A stretch of 64,000 nt of DNA from Ceraceosorus guamensis. Lineage: Eukaryota; Basidiomycota; Exobasidiomycetes; Ceraceosorales; Ceraceosoraceae. Both the position numbers and the translations under genes were made by a program. Under the pieces are notes generated by a model. That model was not told where the DNA came from. It saw only the letters and a program-made list of their open reading frames with translations, and did no database searches. Where the stretch lies: positions 186,001 through 250,000 of the forward strand of contig NW_020290008.1 in assembly GCF_003144195.1 (NCBI RefSeq), given 5' to 3'. Positions 11,113 through 23,783 of the stretch are shown one piece after another. The stretch's first letter is position 1, and every line of letters begins with the position of its first letter.

Positions 11113-13798
11113 ATGGTGAGTGACTCGTCTTGAATCTTCGCTCATGCGTCGCACTCCGCTCTGCTGATATCACAAATGCTTTCATCATTAGCCGAACATC
11201 ACTCGCTCACCGCTGTTGAGTCCACGAAGAAGCAGTGCACACAAGGATCTGCCTCGAGCTAGCAACAATGGCAGCAACGATGCCGTCACGTCATCCGTGA
11301 TTCCATCAGCGGTCGCACTGGCCAATGCAGCCTCAGGAACCACAAATACGGCTGCGCACGGCACAAGGGCGACTTCTCGTCCTGCCAAACCAGCTGCGAG
11401 CGGCGCAGCTCTCTCTGAACAATACCAATTGCTGGAAAAGCTTGGAACGGGCTCTTTTGGCACAGTGTATCGGGCTATGCACAAAGAGACCAGACAGATC
11501 GTAGCTATCAAACAAATAGATCTGGAAGATTCAGACGATGACATTTCCGAAATTCAGATGGAAATCGCGCACTTAGCTCAATGTGATAGCGAATGGGTCA
11601 CAAGGTATTACGGAAGCTTCGTGAAGGGGTACAAGCTCTGGATCGGTGAGTGTGACCTCGTTTGATCTCGCGACTCTATGCACAATCATACCTCTGCTTG
11701 CAAACTGACCTTTCTCGCCCACCTTGTCATCCTGATGTTCTCCCCGGATCACAGTCATGGAGTACCTTGCAGGAGGTTCGTGTCTCGACTTGCTCAAAGC
11801 TGGCCCATTCCGCGAAGAGCACATCGCGATCGTCTGCAGGGAGCTGCTCTTCGGGCTCGAGTACTTGCACAATGAGGGAAAGATACACCGTGATATCAAG
11901 GCTGCCAATGTGCTCCTCAGCGCCAGCGGAAAGGTCAAGCTTGGTGGGTATATGCTATCAAAGCTCTGGTGCTATGTGCCACGTGCGACGCTCACACATT
12001 CATACACGCTCATTCCTACCACTTAGCCGACTTTGGCGTCGCTGCTCAGCTCTCCAACAACAAGTCGAGGCGCAACACGTTCGTCGGCACCCCTTTCTGG
12101 ATGGCGCCGGAAGTCATTCGTCAGGCAGGCTATGACGCCAAGGCGGACGTGTGGTCCCTAGGTATCACGGCCATCGAGATGGCGAAAGGAGAGCCACCGC
12201 TGGCCGAGTACCACCCTATGCGGGTGCTCTTCTTGATTCCGAAGGCCAAGCCTCCGGTGCTGGAAGGCAACTTCAGCCGCGAATTCAAAGACTTCGTGGA
12301 CCTGTGTCTGATTAAGGAACCGAAGCAAAGACCGTCGGTAAAGGAGCTGCTCAGTCACCGTTTCATCAAGGGTGCACGCAAAACGAGCGTGCTGACCGAA
12401 TTGATTCAGAGACATCAAGAGCACAAGGCGCGCGGAGCAAATCGCGGTGGCAACATTGTCCGCGATCACCTCCAGTCAGCTAGCGAGATTGCCGACTCGG
12501 ACGCAGCCAGCACAGTCGGGCGCAACGGCACGATGATGAGCGAATGGCAATTTGACACCATCCGATCCACACTGGACTCTCCTGGAGATCAAAGCTTGGA
12601 GAGCATAGACGTCTGGGCAACGGTTGGCCGTGGACCACCAAGCGTAGGCGAGGATCGTCCCGGATATGCCACTGTCAAGGGCCAAAGACCAGCCGAAGGG
12701 CTCATGGGCGCTATGGAAAGCACCGTCACCCGTCGCAGCCGTCAGCAAGCTGAAGCTGCGGGTGCCATTGGGGCTGCGGCCGAAGAGGACGAAGCCAGCG
12801 TCAATAGCGACGCTGATCTGAGCGACTCTGCATCACGAGGCGGCCGAAGTACGCCGGCAACGAGTGCAGCATCCACGCCTATGCGAGAGGACGTCTCGAC
12901 TTCTTCTGTACACGTCAATGCTCTCAAAAACTCCTTCAGAGGTATGCGGCCAGGTGGACCTGAGCCAGAAGATCTTGATGCTGGCTCTTCAAAGTCGCAG
13001 CATCTCATTCCGCCACCTGGCAGTCGTGATCAGGTTGCCGAGCCGGTCACGCCTCGCCAAGGTGTTGCGCACTCACCGTCATCTTCAGTGGATGCTACTG
13101 CGAGCTGGGCGCGTGCCAACGCAAACCGGTCACGGAGGAGTAGCTGGAACGAGCGCAGAGACATCAACGGGACTGTGCTGCGAGAAGCGGATGTGGCGTC
13201 TGGTATGGACACCATCCGGCCTGTGAAACGACTCGACGCAGGTGGCAGTGCGCGCATCAGCGCCGAGTACATCGGATCTCTGCGAAATGCCGAAGCGAGC
13301 CCCCGCTCAGCCTCGGATCCGACCGCCTCTGCCTTCAAATCACCAAAGGCTAGCGCCTCGAGTGGCTCCTCTACGCCTTCGCGACCGGGCCACCGCAAGA
13401 GTCGAAGCAGCGAGGGCAGCATCCCCGAAGAAGCTGATCTGGAAAGCGCGGGTCACAGTCTCGTCAACGACATTGTCTTGCCTGTGCTGGAGCAGAGCAA
13501 GCGAGAAGAGCTGCCGGCGAGGGAAATCGAAGCGCTAGAGATGATCTCCAAGGGCTTCTCCGAGTTGGGCGAAGCGAACCCCAAGCTGGCATACACGACC
13601 ATCGTGGATCTCTTGGTGGGCATGAGCGAGAACGAGCAGGCCAGATCCAATATCTCAACTACCTTTAGGGCCAAGCTTCAACCGAGCTCACCTTCTCAAC
13701 ATGCCCAACCGGAGGCGGAGAGGAGCTCGCCCATTGTGGATTTGCTTTATGGCCGTTGGCTCGAAGGCCTTCGCAATCGCTGGGCTGGCGTCGTCTGA
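11113..13798 (+). CDS. Ste20-like germinal-centre kinase (GCK-III, Don3/Nak1 type)
   Basis: Serine/threonine kinase of the group that acts upstream of NDR kinases in polarity, cytokinesis and septation. Model: exons 11113-11115, 11192-11645, 11755-11943 and 12027-13798; 805 residues. Kinase domain about residues 79-330: glycine loop [13 protein letters not shown] lysine (~108), HRDIKAAN (~197-204), DFG restored across the third intron, [10 protein letters not shown] activation segment and [10 protein letters not shown] at the end. The long tail is Ser/Ala-rich; a predicted helical block ([15 protein letters not shown], near residue 700) resembles the conserved C-terminus of Nak1/Sid1/MST3-like kinases. 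The first exon holds only the start codon. Whether this is the Don3 or the Nak1 orthologue cannot be told without a tree. Confidence 0.92.
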
Positions 13799-14275
13799 GG
13801 CTAGCACACATTTCATGGACAATTTCTATTCCTTTCTTTCTTCCCTCTCCCTAGGACATTTTTTCAAGCGATGCAATCTCCCTATTGCAGCATTCTTACT
13901 GCGCGCTACTGGATCCACACCCGAGCCCTGGGGCACAGGTCCGGCTTCACATGCGCTGCCTTTATCCGCCCCTCTATCGTGACACCGCCCATTTCCTCAC
14001 TTTGCTCGCTGGCAGTCTTCCACTCGCGGGCAGCGATTCCTCCGACGTGACCTTTATTGATGACCGTCAAGACCTTTAATGACATTTTATGAATGAGATG
14101 TGTGACACTCGGGAGTGACACGCCGGCAACAGCTGACGACGAAAGCGAGCTATTGTACAACATGCATTTGAAAAGTGTTCAGCGTGCGCAGTAGGTGTAG
14201 GAGCGGTGACAATATCTTCGAGACAACCGTACAACCAGCGCGAAGAGGAGCACCGCCGTCAGGAACAGCCTCGCT
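13799..14275. other. Intergenic between convergent genes
   Basis: Shared 3' flank of the kinase (plus) and BUB2 (minus). It should contain both 3' untranslated regions. No gene or repeat recognised. Confidence 0.5.
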
Positions 14276-15892
14276 TCAAAGCATCACACCGGTCTGTGCA
14301 AGAGAATGTGCTCGGACGCGTCAGACTCTTTTCGATCGGTAATGTACAGCGCTTCGACCAAGACTGTGTGACTCACATGAGCCACCAATTCTTCATATAT
14401 CTCATCAGGCAGATCCCTGACCAGAGTGGTCGTGATGCCGATGATAGCTCTGGCTTTGATGGGCGGAAAGCTTCTGAGTAGCTTCATAGGACTTGCGCTG
14501 TCCATGAGCTGATCCCTCATCAGCAGCAGCTGAGCCACAACACAGAGGATGTTGAGATGCACTCCGAAAGCTAGAAGGAAATCCCAGAGGTGCAACACTT
14601 CGCTTAGGGGCGCTGTGCAGGCGCACAGCGTCAACACAGCTGCGAAAGCGCGCAGTTCAGCGTAACGTCAAGGGCTGAATCCGCGCCGTCGGCCTAGTGC
14701 ACAGTGCCTTGGGGGGTTTGGGCATGCTTGACTCACAGGGAAACGCATAGAGCTCAGCCGTCAGGTTCTTGGAGCGCAGATGAGCAAAGAGACTCGGATC
14801 GGCAATGTTTAGGCATCGATCGAGGAGCTGAAAGTTTGTCACAGCGCAAAGCCTGTCAGCGTTTTCTGCTCTGAGCCACCGCAATGCCGCGAAGTCTCAC
14901 CTCCAGGCCCGCATGCACACCCACGAGAGTAGGCTGAACATACAGTGGACAACACCGCTCAATGAAAGCAGCAAAGCAGTAAAAGGCTTCCATCTCGCTG
15001 CCGATCTTTCTCTGCTTGCCTTTGGCAGCCGGATCGCTTAGGCTCGTTGAAGTCAAAGTGGCACTCTGGGCGGAGTAGACGTAGAGGAACGGAGCTGCGA
15101 GAACATTCATGCCCTGCACGTAGGAGAACGATAGCGGGGCATCTTCTTCCATCGACGCTTCAGCGTCATCCTCATACATATCTGTCATCATGGGGCAAAG
15201 GGCGTGAGGTCAGCTCCATCCTCGGTGCCCTCGCGTTGCCTTTGTTCAGTCGCCTCACCCATACTACGCCACACGAAGGCTTCAAGCAGCCTGATCAGCA
15301 TCTCCTCGCTGACACGCTCTTTGAAGCCCTGGTCGGTAGCCAGGGTCCGAAAGGTATCATTGCGGATCTTGACATGTGCAGGGGAGGGGCCTCTTGCTAC
15401 GAGGTCCAGGTAGGGAGTTGCAGAACAGTCTACACCGAGCAAAAGCTTCCACACCAATGGCCTCGAAGGTCCGAAGGGCGTATGGAGCTTCGGCAATGGT
15501 CGGCAAGCAACGTAAGCAGCGCTTCTTGCATAGCGGCAGAATCCAACACTCACATCGTCGTCAGGTACTCTATTTAGGACCAGCCTGCGCAGCTTCCTCA
15601 TTGACTCCTTGTGATCCGATTCATTTCTGTGTCTCCTATTCCTCCCAAGCTGTGCATGTCGGTTGAAAAACTTGGACCACGCGGACAAGTCTTGTGCGGT
15701 AGTACTTCCGCTCGAGTGAGGACTTCTGTCCTCTGTAATTTGTGACGAGCTGCTCGGGGCGATTGGCGGAAGCTCAGACTGAGCTGTAGGCTCTTTCAAT
15801 GACTGCGCTGCCGGTGAAGACATCTCTGTAGAAGTAGCGAAAGTGCTATAAGAGCGGCACGTGGATCGCGACGTGCGATGTGCTGATGCCAA
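14276..15892 (-). CDS. BUB2: BUB2/Cdc16-type TBC GTPase-activating protein
   Basis: Spindle-position checkpoint GAP which, with Bfa1/Byr4, acts on the Tem1/Spg1 GTPase to hold back mitotic exit and septation at the spindle pole. Model: exons 15892-15554, 15487-15259, 15181-14901, 14827-14737, 14639-14377 and 14293-14276; 406 residues. The TBC catalytic pair is present: the arginine-finger motif IRNDTFR and the glutamine finger YVQGMN. Junctions restore HAGLE-LLDRCLNIADPS and AELYAFP-SVLTLCACTAPL, close to yeast Bub2 (LLDISLRIIDPKL; AEIYGMPSILTLSSCNKPL), followed by LWDFLLAFGVHLNILCVVA. About 100 residues of Ser-rich N-terminal extension precede the domain; another start at Met 15823 is possible. 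The last exon is only 18 nt; reading through the last intron would instead add about 32 codons. Confidence 0.93.
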
Positions 15893-16838
15893 TCGTGAAT
15901 GTGAGTGTCTGTGTCGTCGCTAGAGCAAGGGATGGAGAGGAGCGCTTGTGATCTCTCAGCACGCGCTGATCAAGTCAAGCGGCTCGCGCGAGGCATCCAT
16001 GACCATCGATCGCTGTGCATGCGCAGGTGTTGCAAATGAATGCTCACGGAGTGATGGCTAATTTGTGACCTGATCCATCTGTATGCCAGCTCCATCAAGC
16101 GTCCATGTTGTTATTTCACGGTGTGTTGCTCCCCTCTCGCGGTGCGATGGAGGCTCAATCACGTGCAACCGCGTGCGACGCTTTTCTTGACCTTATAGAG
16201 CCCGCCCTGCAGTCTTCAGTGGAGTGGAGTGGAGTCGTGAATTTATGTCTGCGTACAGTCGCGCTTTGTGTACAAAGCCGAGGCTCGTGAAAGACTTCGG
16301 TGTTAGCCTGGCTTGCTTGCAGGACAAGCAAGCGTCCTGCAGATGCTGCACTCGTGACTGCAGCTGCTGCAGGTCACACATCAGCAGCAACACCCATGCT
16401 GCCGACGCTGAAGCTTGATCGCGTTCGCCCGCTGGCATCAGGCAGCGCAAGGCGAGCAGCGTTCACGATTGACGAGCAAAGCGATCGTGAACGGTAGGCT
16501 CGCTGCTGGCTGCACGCGTATGCGCGAAAGAACGCCCTGCCGTTTCCCCACAAATGCGGAGGCAAAGGCGCGGGGGGCAACATGCATGTATACGCACCGA
16601 TCTGGCCTCCCTTGGCTTGGCCAGCCTGGTGTTCACCATCGCATCCCCACCAGAAGCTTCGTAGTCGAGCTACCGGCTTGCGAAGGTTCCACATCGCAGC
16701 GTGCCGGCCTCTGCACTTCAAGCTTCCAACCACCACCCCTCACAAAGCCATCCGCACCACCAATTGGGCCTTCAGCAAGCACCTACTACGTCCTACTCCA
16801 CAAGTCTTGTGCCTTCCTTCACCCCTCCCCAAAGCAGC
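15893..16838. other. Intergenic, divergent promoters of BUB2 and cyclase gene
   Basis: No coding evidence. It has several short direct repeats such as three GGAGT units near 16222 and CAAGCAAG/CAGGAC words near 16310-16340. The segment 16700-16838 is open in frame with the cyclase and is pyrimidine- and CA-rich, as expected for a 5' leader. Confidence 0.5.
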
Positions 16839-18760
16839 ATGAGCGCAGACGACGATCGACAAAAGCAGCATGGCGAGCATGGCCATCACGAGCATCGAAG
16901 ACGCCGCGCTGGCTTGGCCTCTGCTCTCGGCGCCATTGTGACCCGCACCAGCGGTTCAGCAAGCTCCGTACCCAACTTTGGCCGCTCTTACCGCGAGCAC
17001 CCTGAACATCCGACCAAGACCGCGCCTCACACTCAGGTCCACCCGGATTACGAGCATGCAGAGAAGCCTAGTAGCACGCATACCAGACATGCAAGGGCTG
17101 CACCAGCCTCTTCGACCATCACCCCCGAAACCTCTACCAGACGTCTGGCTCAGATTGCTCTTCAGTTGGGAAGCGCTACGTCCACTGCTACCCAGTCACT
17201 CATTCGTACGTCTCCTGCTGGATCGAGGCGCGGCGAGTGGCGTCACCTACCAGCCTATAAAGACTTGCCTACTGAGGGCGGCTACCCTGGATGTGCCTGG
17301 TCCGTATGGGGCAAGGTGAGTCGTCTGTGAAGATGAACTGTCGCACTAGTGGTGCTTCGTGCTGATGTGACCATAACAAATCACATTCTGCCTAGGGCGA
17401 CGTTCTGGGCACAGTCAATATGCTGACCCCCGAGCTCGTGCTCCGCACATCCAAAGAGGAGGTCAGAACGGGCGTGACTATCCCTCTGAACTGGTCGTTC
17501 AACAAGCCCGAGCTGCCCTTGTTCGGTCGTTGCGCAGTTTCGCATACCACTGTGACTAAGTCGGGACCTGCAGTCATCGACAAGCGCAAAGCAGTCAAGA
17601 GTGCTCTATATAGCAAGGGCGTGTTTGTGGAAGACAGGAGCGATCCGTCAAAGCCTGAAGAAATGCCTATGGCAGATGAAGAGATCCACTTCAACACTCA
17701 GTCAGGCTCCCAGTGGGACGGTTTCTTGCACTTTGGTCATCTCGGTCGTAAGTGGTCAATGGGCAGCACGCGGATGTGGTTGAGAAGGCTGGAGCCGGTG
17801 CTAGATACGCAGTGACTGCGTGCTGACACCCCCACTCCCCCCTCCTCCCTCCAGTCAACTGCTTCTACCAAGGCATCAAAAAGTCGGACATTGCCTGGGG
17901 TAAGCAGGATAACAGTCAAGCGGCGAACAGCCCGCTTGCCAGACCAGGTATCCATCACCTTGCAAACCATGGAATCGTCGGCAGGTGCGTTGATCGAGTC
18001 ATTATACGTACCTCGCCGTTACGCTGATGAAACGCATATTGTCTTGTCGTAGGGGCGTGCTGCTGGATGTATACGGCTACCTCTCTGAGAAGAATGGCGG
18101 ACGCGCACCTTACGATCCGATGACCACGCGCGCAATCACTCTCTCAGAGCTTCAAGAGTGCGCTCGAGCTCAGGGCGTACGCTTCCACAAGGGTGATATT
18201 TTGCTCATCAGGACGGGGTTCATCGATCGGTACAATCGCAGTTCTTTCGAGGAGCGGAAGAGGTGGAGCGCCAATCCTGGCCAAGAACAGCTGGCCGGTG
18301 TGGAACAAGGAGAGCATGTGGCTGAATGGATTTGGAATAATCAGTGCGTGCAGATACGAACGTCGACTTTCGAAGCAGCTCGCGGAAAGGCATCAGGCTA
18401 AAAATCTGACGTCCCTTCCTGTTCGGTTTGCAGCTTCGCGGCAGTCGCTGGCGATGCCCCGGCCTTCGAATCTTGGCCACCTCGCCCAGAGGAGCAATTC
18501 CTGCACGAAACTCTGCTCGGGTGAGTGCAGCTCAGTGGCTAGAAGCCAACCAGCTTGCGCCCTTGGCTGACAATCTGCTGACTTGTCACGCGCTCTTCTA
18601 CCTAAGGATGTTCGGATGCCCCATTGGAGAAATGGTGGATCTGGAGAAACTGGTAGCGCACTGTCGTCTGACCCGCCGATGGACCTTCTTGTTCGCTTCC
18701 TGGCCACAAAATCTGCCAGGAGGCATCGCTTCGCCATTCAACGGCAGCGCCGTGTTCTAG
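16839..18760 (+). CDS. Cyclase-superfamily (kynurenine formamidase-like) hydrolase
   Basis: Member of the putative cyclase family (the fold of bacterial kynurenine formamidase); substrate unknown. Model: exons 16839-17315, 17396-17747, 17855-17984, 18053-18343, 18434-18520 and 18607-18760; 496 residues. Landmarks: GCAWSVWGKGDVLGTVNML, then the metal-site region SGSQWDGFLHFGH, HHLANHGIVGRGVLLDVYGY, FHKGDILLIRTGF, HFAAVAGDAPAFE and the closing WTFLFASWPQNLPGG. The bacterial zinc motif is HxGTHxDxxxH; here it reads as SGSQW D xxxH, a variant I associate with long fungal and actinobacterial members. About 140 N-terminal residues are His/Arg/Ser-rich. An in-frame Met at 16701 could extend the protein by 46 residues. 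No tryptophan-pathway gene lies nearby. Confidence 0.85.
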
Positions 18761-20586
18761 GTCCCTTGTCCGCTCGGCACTTTGCTCGACTTCCCGCGAT
18801 GTTGCTCTGCTCCCTGAAACGACGCTCCATTTGCAGCTTCTGTTTATCCCACGTTGCTCTCGTTGGCAAGTGCGCGGACGCTGCTTTCCACCAGCTGACC
18901 GTCGCGTGCGAGCCTTCGAATCCAGATCAATGCACATTTATTTGTCACGCAGTCCAAGCTTCTCGCTCGCTTTCAATCATGCGCTTTGACCACTTGCTCG
19001 TCTGCTGACTGCGAAGTGGACATCGCTGGTCGGAGGCCGTGGCTTTTACTGTCACACACACCCATGTAAAAGCCGCTTCAAGTGTGGCGGCGATGCGCTG
19101 CCAAGAAACAATAGCCACTCATGACGGTGGGTCTTGCCGCGCTCTCGTACGAATTTGGGTTATATGATTTCGGCAATCTTGGCCCATTTTACTTTGTGCG
19201 ACATATACTGTATATGATCGACGGATTCGGTCGTGAATTTGAATCAGATCTCGATCGGCTCGGTTCCAGCGCGGACTGCTGCTTGATTGGTGAAACTCTT
19301 GACTGAGCAAGGTGCATGTTCCTTGTCCTGACGCTTGATGAGCTAGGATGAGCGCCGGCGTAGACCTGTAATAGAAATACACACACATAGCCGAAACATA
19401 TACGCGCTCCGTGTTCGTGATGATGGCTACATAGGAGTTCAGGTGTCTTTTGACCGCGCGCTGACGCTGGCAGGCTGCTGTGCGCGCCGCATACCGCACC
19501 TGCACTGATTCACGAAAGATTCATCGCTGACTTCAGCTCAGTGTGACTGTTGCTGCCAAAGTCGTACGCGTTTTACGAAACAATCGAGAGCTTGCGAGTC
19601 AAATTTCGTGCACTCCTAGCAGCCAGAGTGGAAGGCTAGAGTTGTCAAACTTCTATGGACTGCTGCTGAGCACCATGCGCACTCCATCAAGAATATCCAT
19701 ATAGTGGCGTGTGAAGCGGAGCCGCCATGCACATCGACGATTTGGAGCAACTTGATTGGGTGAGTTCTTCATCGCTGTGTTACCACTCGTGACCCGCCAT
19801 TCGCGATTGTGATACCATGCACAACTACTGCCAATCTGGGCGACTTGGAACGTTTGAAGCAGCGGTGAGAGTGGCGACCCGGCTTTATGCACTTCCGGAA
19901 CATCGCACGGACATGGTCATCATCATCGATGGCACCTCAGTGCTTGGGGTAGTCGTGAGCTTTTCTGGTACGGCTCACGATTCAATGCTGTTGTTGTGCA
20001 CGCGTGCTGCACAGCACCGATTGTATATCGTGAGCGATGTGAGCGTCAGACACAGCATTCTTGATTAGCTCAGGAGTCACAAATCACAGTCACGAATCAA
20101 GAATGTCTCACGTAAGGACGCGTCTGTCGGAAACCACGTGGCCTGGCAGGTGGCGCCACTTTTGGACCACCTACCTGCTGCGTGCCTGTGTAGAGAGAGA
20201 TTTGGAAACCACGCTTGTGTGACTCTCTCAGATCTCCACAGAATTAGAGCTCAATCGCTCGCTGATGTAGCGCTCTCAACAGATGGAATGCCGTTACACC
20301 TGCAGCTGCAGCTCATAGTGCGCTCTTCTTGCCCACGTATATCGACGCCAGTATCGTAACATGTCCCTAATTTAGCACCCACAATCTTTCATTACCTATT
20401 GCTGGTAGCAGGTCCCATCCGCTGGCTCTGCACCTTTTGTATAGGTACCCACAACAAGCCCGCCATCCTCCTTTGCGCACGGTTCATCCGATCCTATATT
20501 GGCAGTCTCGACCTCAGACCCGACGTATTTCGAAGCACGCGGTGTTGCTAGGCGCGAGGCAACTAACGGAAACCTAGTTCGCCAGC
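18761..20586. other. Intergenic, 1.8 kb
   Basis: I see no gene. It includes the ERG1 promoter (a CCTATATTGGC stretch near 20492 may be a core element, uncertain) and copies of the TCACGA-type word near 19781-19810 and 20071-20100. Confidence 0.5.
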
Positions 20587-22415
20587 ATGAGCACCAGCAC
20601 CGACCTTGCCGAGCGCGCGTTCGATGTCATCGTGGTGGGAGGAGGGGTAGTCGGTGCCGCGACTGCGAGCTCTCTTGGAAGATCGGGCCGCAAGGTGTTG
20701 CTTGTGGAACGCGATCTCACCGAACCTGATCGCATTGTCGGCGAATTGCTTCAACCAGGCGGTGTACGAGCTTTGCGCTTGCTCGGTCTGCTCGACTGTC
20801 TGGAAGGCATTGATGCAGCACCAGTCCACGGCTACCACGTCTTCCAGGGCAGGCGGTCCGTGCCCATTCCGTATCCCGACGAGAGCCCAGAGGCTCGGGG
20901 CCTGGGCATACAATCGACAAGCGGCAGAGTAGAGGGTAGGAGCTTCCATCATGGCCGATTCGTGCAAGCTTTGAGACGAGCCGCCATGGCTCAACCGAAC
21001 GTGACGACGATCCAGGCTACCGTCACTTCGCTGAACGAGGACGAGGCCGCGGGAAAGGTCACAGGAATCACCGCGACCATCAAGCATTCCACTACCTCGA
21101 AACAACAGCCGACACCCGTCTCTCAAGAGATCTCTTGCTCCGCACCTTTGACCATCGTGGTTGATGGTTGCTTCTCCAAGTTCCGACGCACCCATGGCTC
21201 GAGCATTGCCCCCATCGTTCGGTCCAACTTTGTCGCCATGGAACTTCACAACGCACCCTTGCCAAGTCCAAATCATGGCCACGTGGTGCTGGGCCCTGCT
21301 GGTCCTACGCTCTTATACCAGATCAGCGCAAGCGATACGCGAGTTTTGATCGATGTGCCCGGAGAAAAGTTGCCGTCGCAATCTAGCGGCGCACTTCAAG
21401 CACACATCAGAGAAAAAGTGATTCCCCAACTTCCAGAGGTGCTGCGGGAATGTGTGGGCGAGGAACTAGCCAGGAGTTCAAGGTTCCGCAGCATGCCGAA
21501 CAGCTTCTTGCCGCCGAGCATGCAAGGTCAGAACAAGAATAGGCAGGGCGTCATCTTGGTGGGTGATGCCATGAACATGCGCCATCCCTTGACTGGTGGT
21601 GAGTGAGATCAGGGCACAGCCTATGCGTATGAACCATGGCTGACGTTCGGTCTCTTTGCTTTTCTCTGTCGCCAGGCGGAATGACTGTGGGATTGTGGGA
21701 CGTAGTGCATCTGACAATGGCTCTTGGAGGGCCAGACTGGTCACCCAAGCCACGCGTGAAACCCGTCGCGGACCTGACATCCTGGAACTCCTTAAAGCCG
21801 GCACTGAGATCCTGGCACTGGGAACGCAAAAAGCTTGCTAGCATGATCAACATTCTGGCCCAAGCGCTCTACAGTCTGTTCGGAGCTGAGGATGCAAATT
21901 TGGAGGTGCTCAGAGAGGGCTGCTTTGCTTACTTTGAGTTGGGGGGTGAATGCGTGGGCGGACCCGTGCGGCTGCTGTCGGGTCTGTCCCCCGAGCCTTG
22001 GTTGTTGGTCTATCACTTCTTTAGCGTGGCCCTGTATGCCATCTACATGCTCTTCAAGCAGCCTTATGTACACAAGGGAGAGAAGGAACCCAGGGCGCCT
22101 TCCATCTTGGAATGGCCAGCTCTGTTCTTGAGGTCCATTGCGGTACTATACACGGCGTGCGTGGTCCTCCTGCCAGTCGCAGCTACGGAGCTCAAGAGCA
22201 ACATTCCAAACTTTTCCAAGGGAGCGGGAGCGCTGTCCAAGGCGCACAAAAGCGGGTCTAGCGATCTGCCATCTGCTCAGACGTTGCTGTCTGCATTGGC
22301 TTGCATCGCAGCGTTGCTATACTTCTGGAATGGTCAACAGCAAGGCGAGCAAAGCAACTTCGGCCAGACTCGCATCTTTCCAGCTGCTCTTGCGATGGGC
22401 TTCGGAGGCCGGTAA
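20587..22415 (+). CDS. ERG1: Squalene monooxygenase (squalene epoxidase)
   Basis: FAD enzyme that converts squalene to 2,3-oxidosqualene on the ER, an early committed step of ergosterol synthesis and the target of terbinafine. Model: exons 20587-21598 and 21676-22415, one 77-nt intron, 583 residues, near the usual length. Seen: the dinucleotide-binding motif VVGGGVVGAATASSLGRSG (about residues 16-34) followed by VLLVERDL, GELLQPGG, and the FAD-binding GDAMNMRHPLTGGGMTVGLW, whose glycines are restored exactly across the intron. The C-terminus has hydrophobic segments (LLVYHFFSVALYAIYML, AVLYTACVVLLPVA, LLSALACIAALLYFW) for membrane anchoring. The start is the first Met and fits the FAD motif spacing. 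No other sterol gene adjoins it, though a sterylglucosidase-type gene lies about 17 kb to the right. Confidence 0.96.
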
Positions 22416-23783
22416 TCATCACCGTAACAGACCGTGTTAGTAGTCTAGTCAACAGACCTTGGAGTCCACAACCCTTCTCAGTATTTTGTAATCGCCATCC
22501 TGCGTAGAGGAGAGGTGGCTTCAAGGACGCCATGGACCTAGTCGTCGCTGGAACGCCTACGCTGGATACGTCCACATTCATCCTTGATTCCCATCCCTAT
22601 CGTCGCCTTGTTCATGTCACCGCACAACTCATACCAAGTAAATACACAACCCTATAGTTCTTCGTGCTCCGAACCAGTCTATCAAGGGACGTGCCGCTCT
22701 CATGTTCCTGCATTCGTGATGATGGCGGATCAGGAAGTCACGCATGCACCAAACGCCACGATAGCTCATGCTCAGGATATGAGAGTCCAAGCGCAGGAGC
22801 GTCGCCCCCCTGTGCACCCCGCTGGGCTTGATGTGACTGGTCGCGACCACGCCGGGATGGTCAATGAGGAGGGGCAGATATTTATAGCTGCAGCAGCACA
22901 CCGCGCTTTCTCTACGTGGGCGGGTGTATGATGAAATCTGAATTGGCCGCGCACGATATGCTCACCTGCATCAGCAGCAGGCGCGGGGATGCATGGTGGA
23001 TGTCACGCGCAATCACGCCTTTTGGACAGCGGCGCAACGCGCCCCTCCCCAACAGCAGCACGCGTTTGAGAGGATCAACGATGGCGTGCTATTTGCAGCT
23101 TGGCTCATGAGAAACCTCGATTGCCGCCTACCGTCCCCATGCTTACGTAGCACGACGACAGCCGTGAAGTCTAGAGGCTCAAAAGATGCGCTCATGGCTC
23201 AATCAGGGCGAAGGACCACTCTTTTTTCGACGATTGGCCTCTCTCACTTCGGCTCATGGTCCGGGGGAGGAAGCACTCGCTAATTCTTGGCAAACGGACG
23301 TGAGGAAATGTGAGGAAGCTGCAGACTGAGCATCAGCTGCCAATCACTCCATGCACACCATGCGAATAGTTGAGACGCTCGACTCGCCTTGGTAGCGCTC
23401 CAAGCGTCAAACAGCTGGTCGTGTGCTTGCAAGGAGCCAGACGTGCGATGCTTGGTACCTGCTTCTAAACGCTACTTGTGGCTCAGATTGCGCGACCTTG
23501 TCAAAGCGCTGCGGCTGGGCGCTCCATCTGAGTCCCTGATGTATCTGCTCCACTCGACGGTCAGTCAATCTGTTCGAAGCAATCGGTTCGTGCCTTGATA
23601 AATTTGTCCCCATCACGTATTGACCTCCCGCAGCACCCTTCTCGACCACCACGACGATGAGCTCCCCCCTAGCTGACCCATCCTCGCCTTTTTCCAACTT
23701 GACGCCGCGCCACTCGCGGCCAGGCGGTTTCTCAGCGGTCATCAGGTCTCTTCTGGTCTTACACCACTCGTATCTTTGCAATT
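22416..23783. other. Intergenic, 1.4 kb
   Basis: Between two plus-strand genes. Short open frames are present but have no recognisable domain or splicing pattern. I see nothing else. Confidence 0.5.

Noticed and set aside
15488-15553. Reading BUB2 straight through this segment as exon
   Set aside because: The inserted residues do not fit the Bub2 alignment, while GT-AG removal joins two conserved parts in frame; retention is kept only as an alternative.
20563-21282. A 239-codon open frame antisense to ERG1
   Set aside because: Shadow of the ERG1 exon; no domain, and it starts and ends without splice or promoter logic.
22584-23283. Several 60-115 codon frames between ERG1 and the MFS gene
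   Set aside because: Overlap one another on both strands, no motif, no consistent exon structure.
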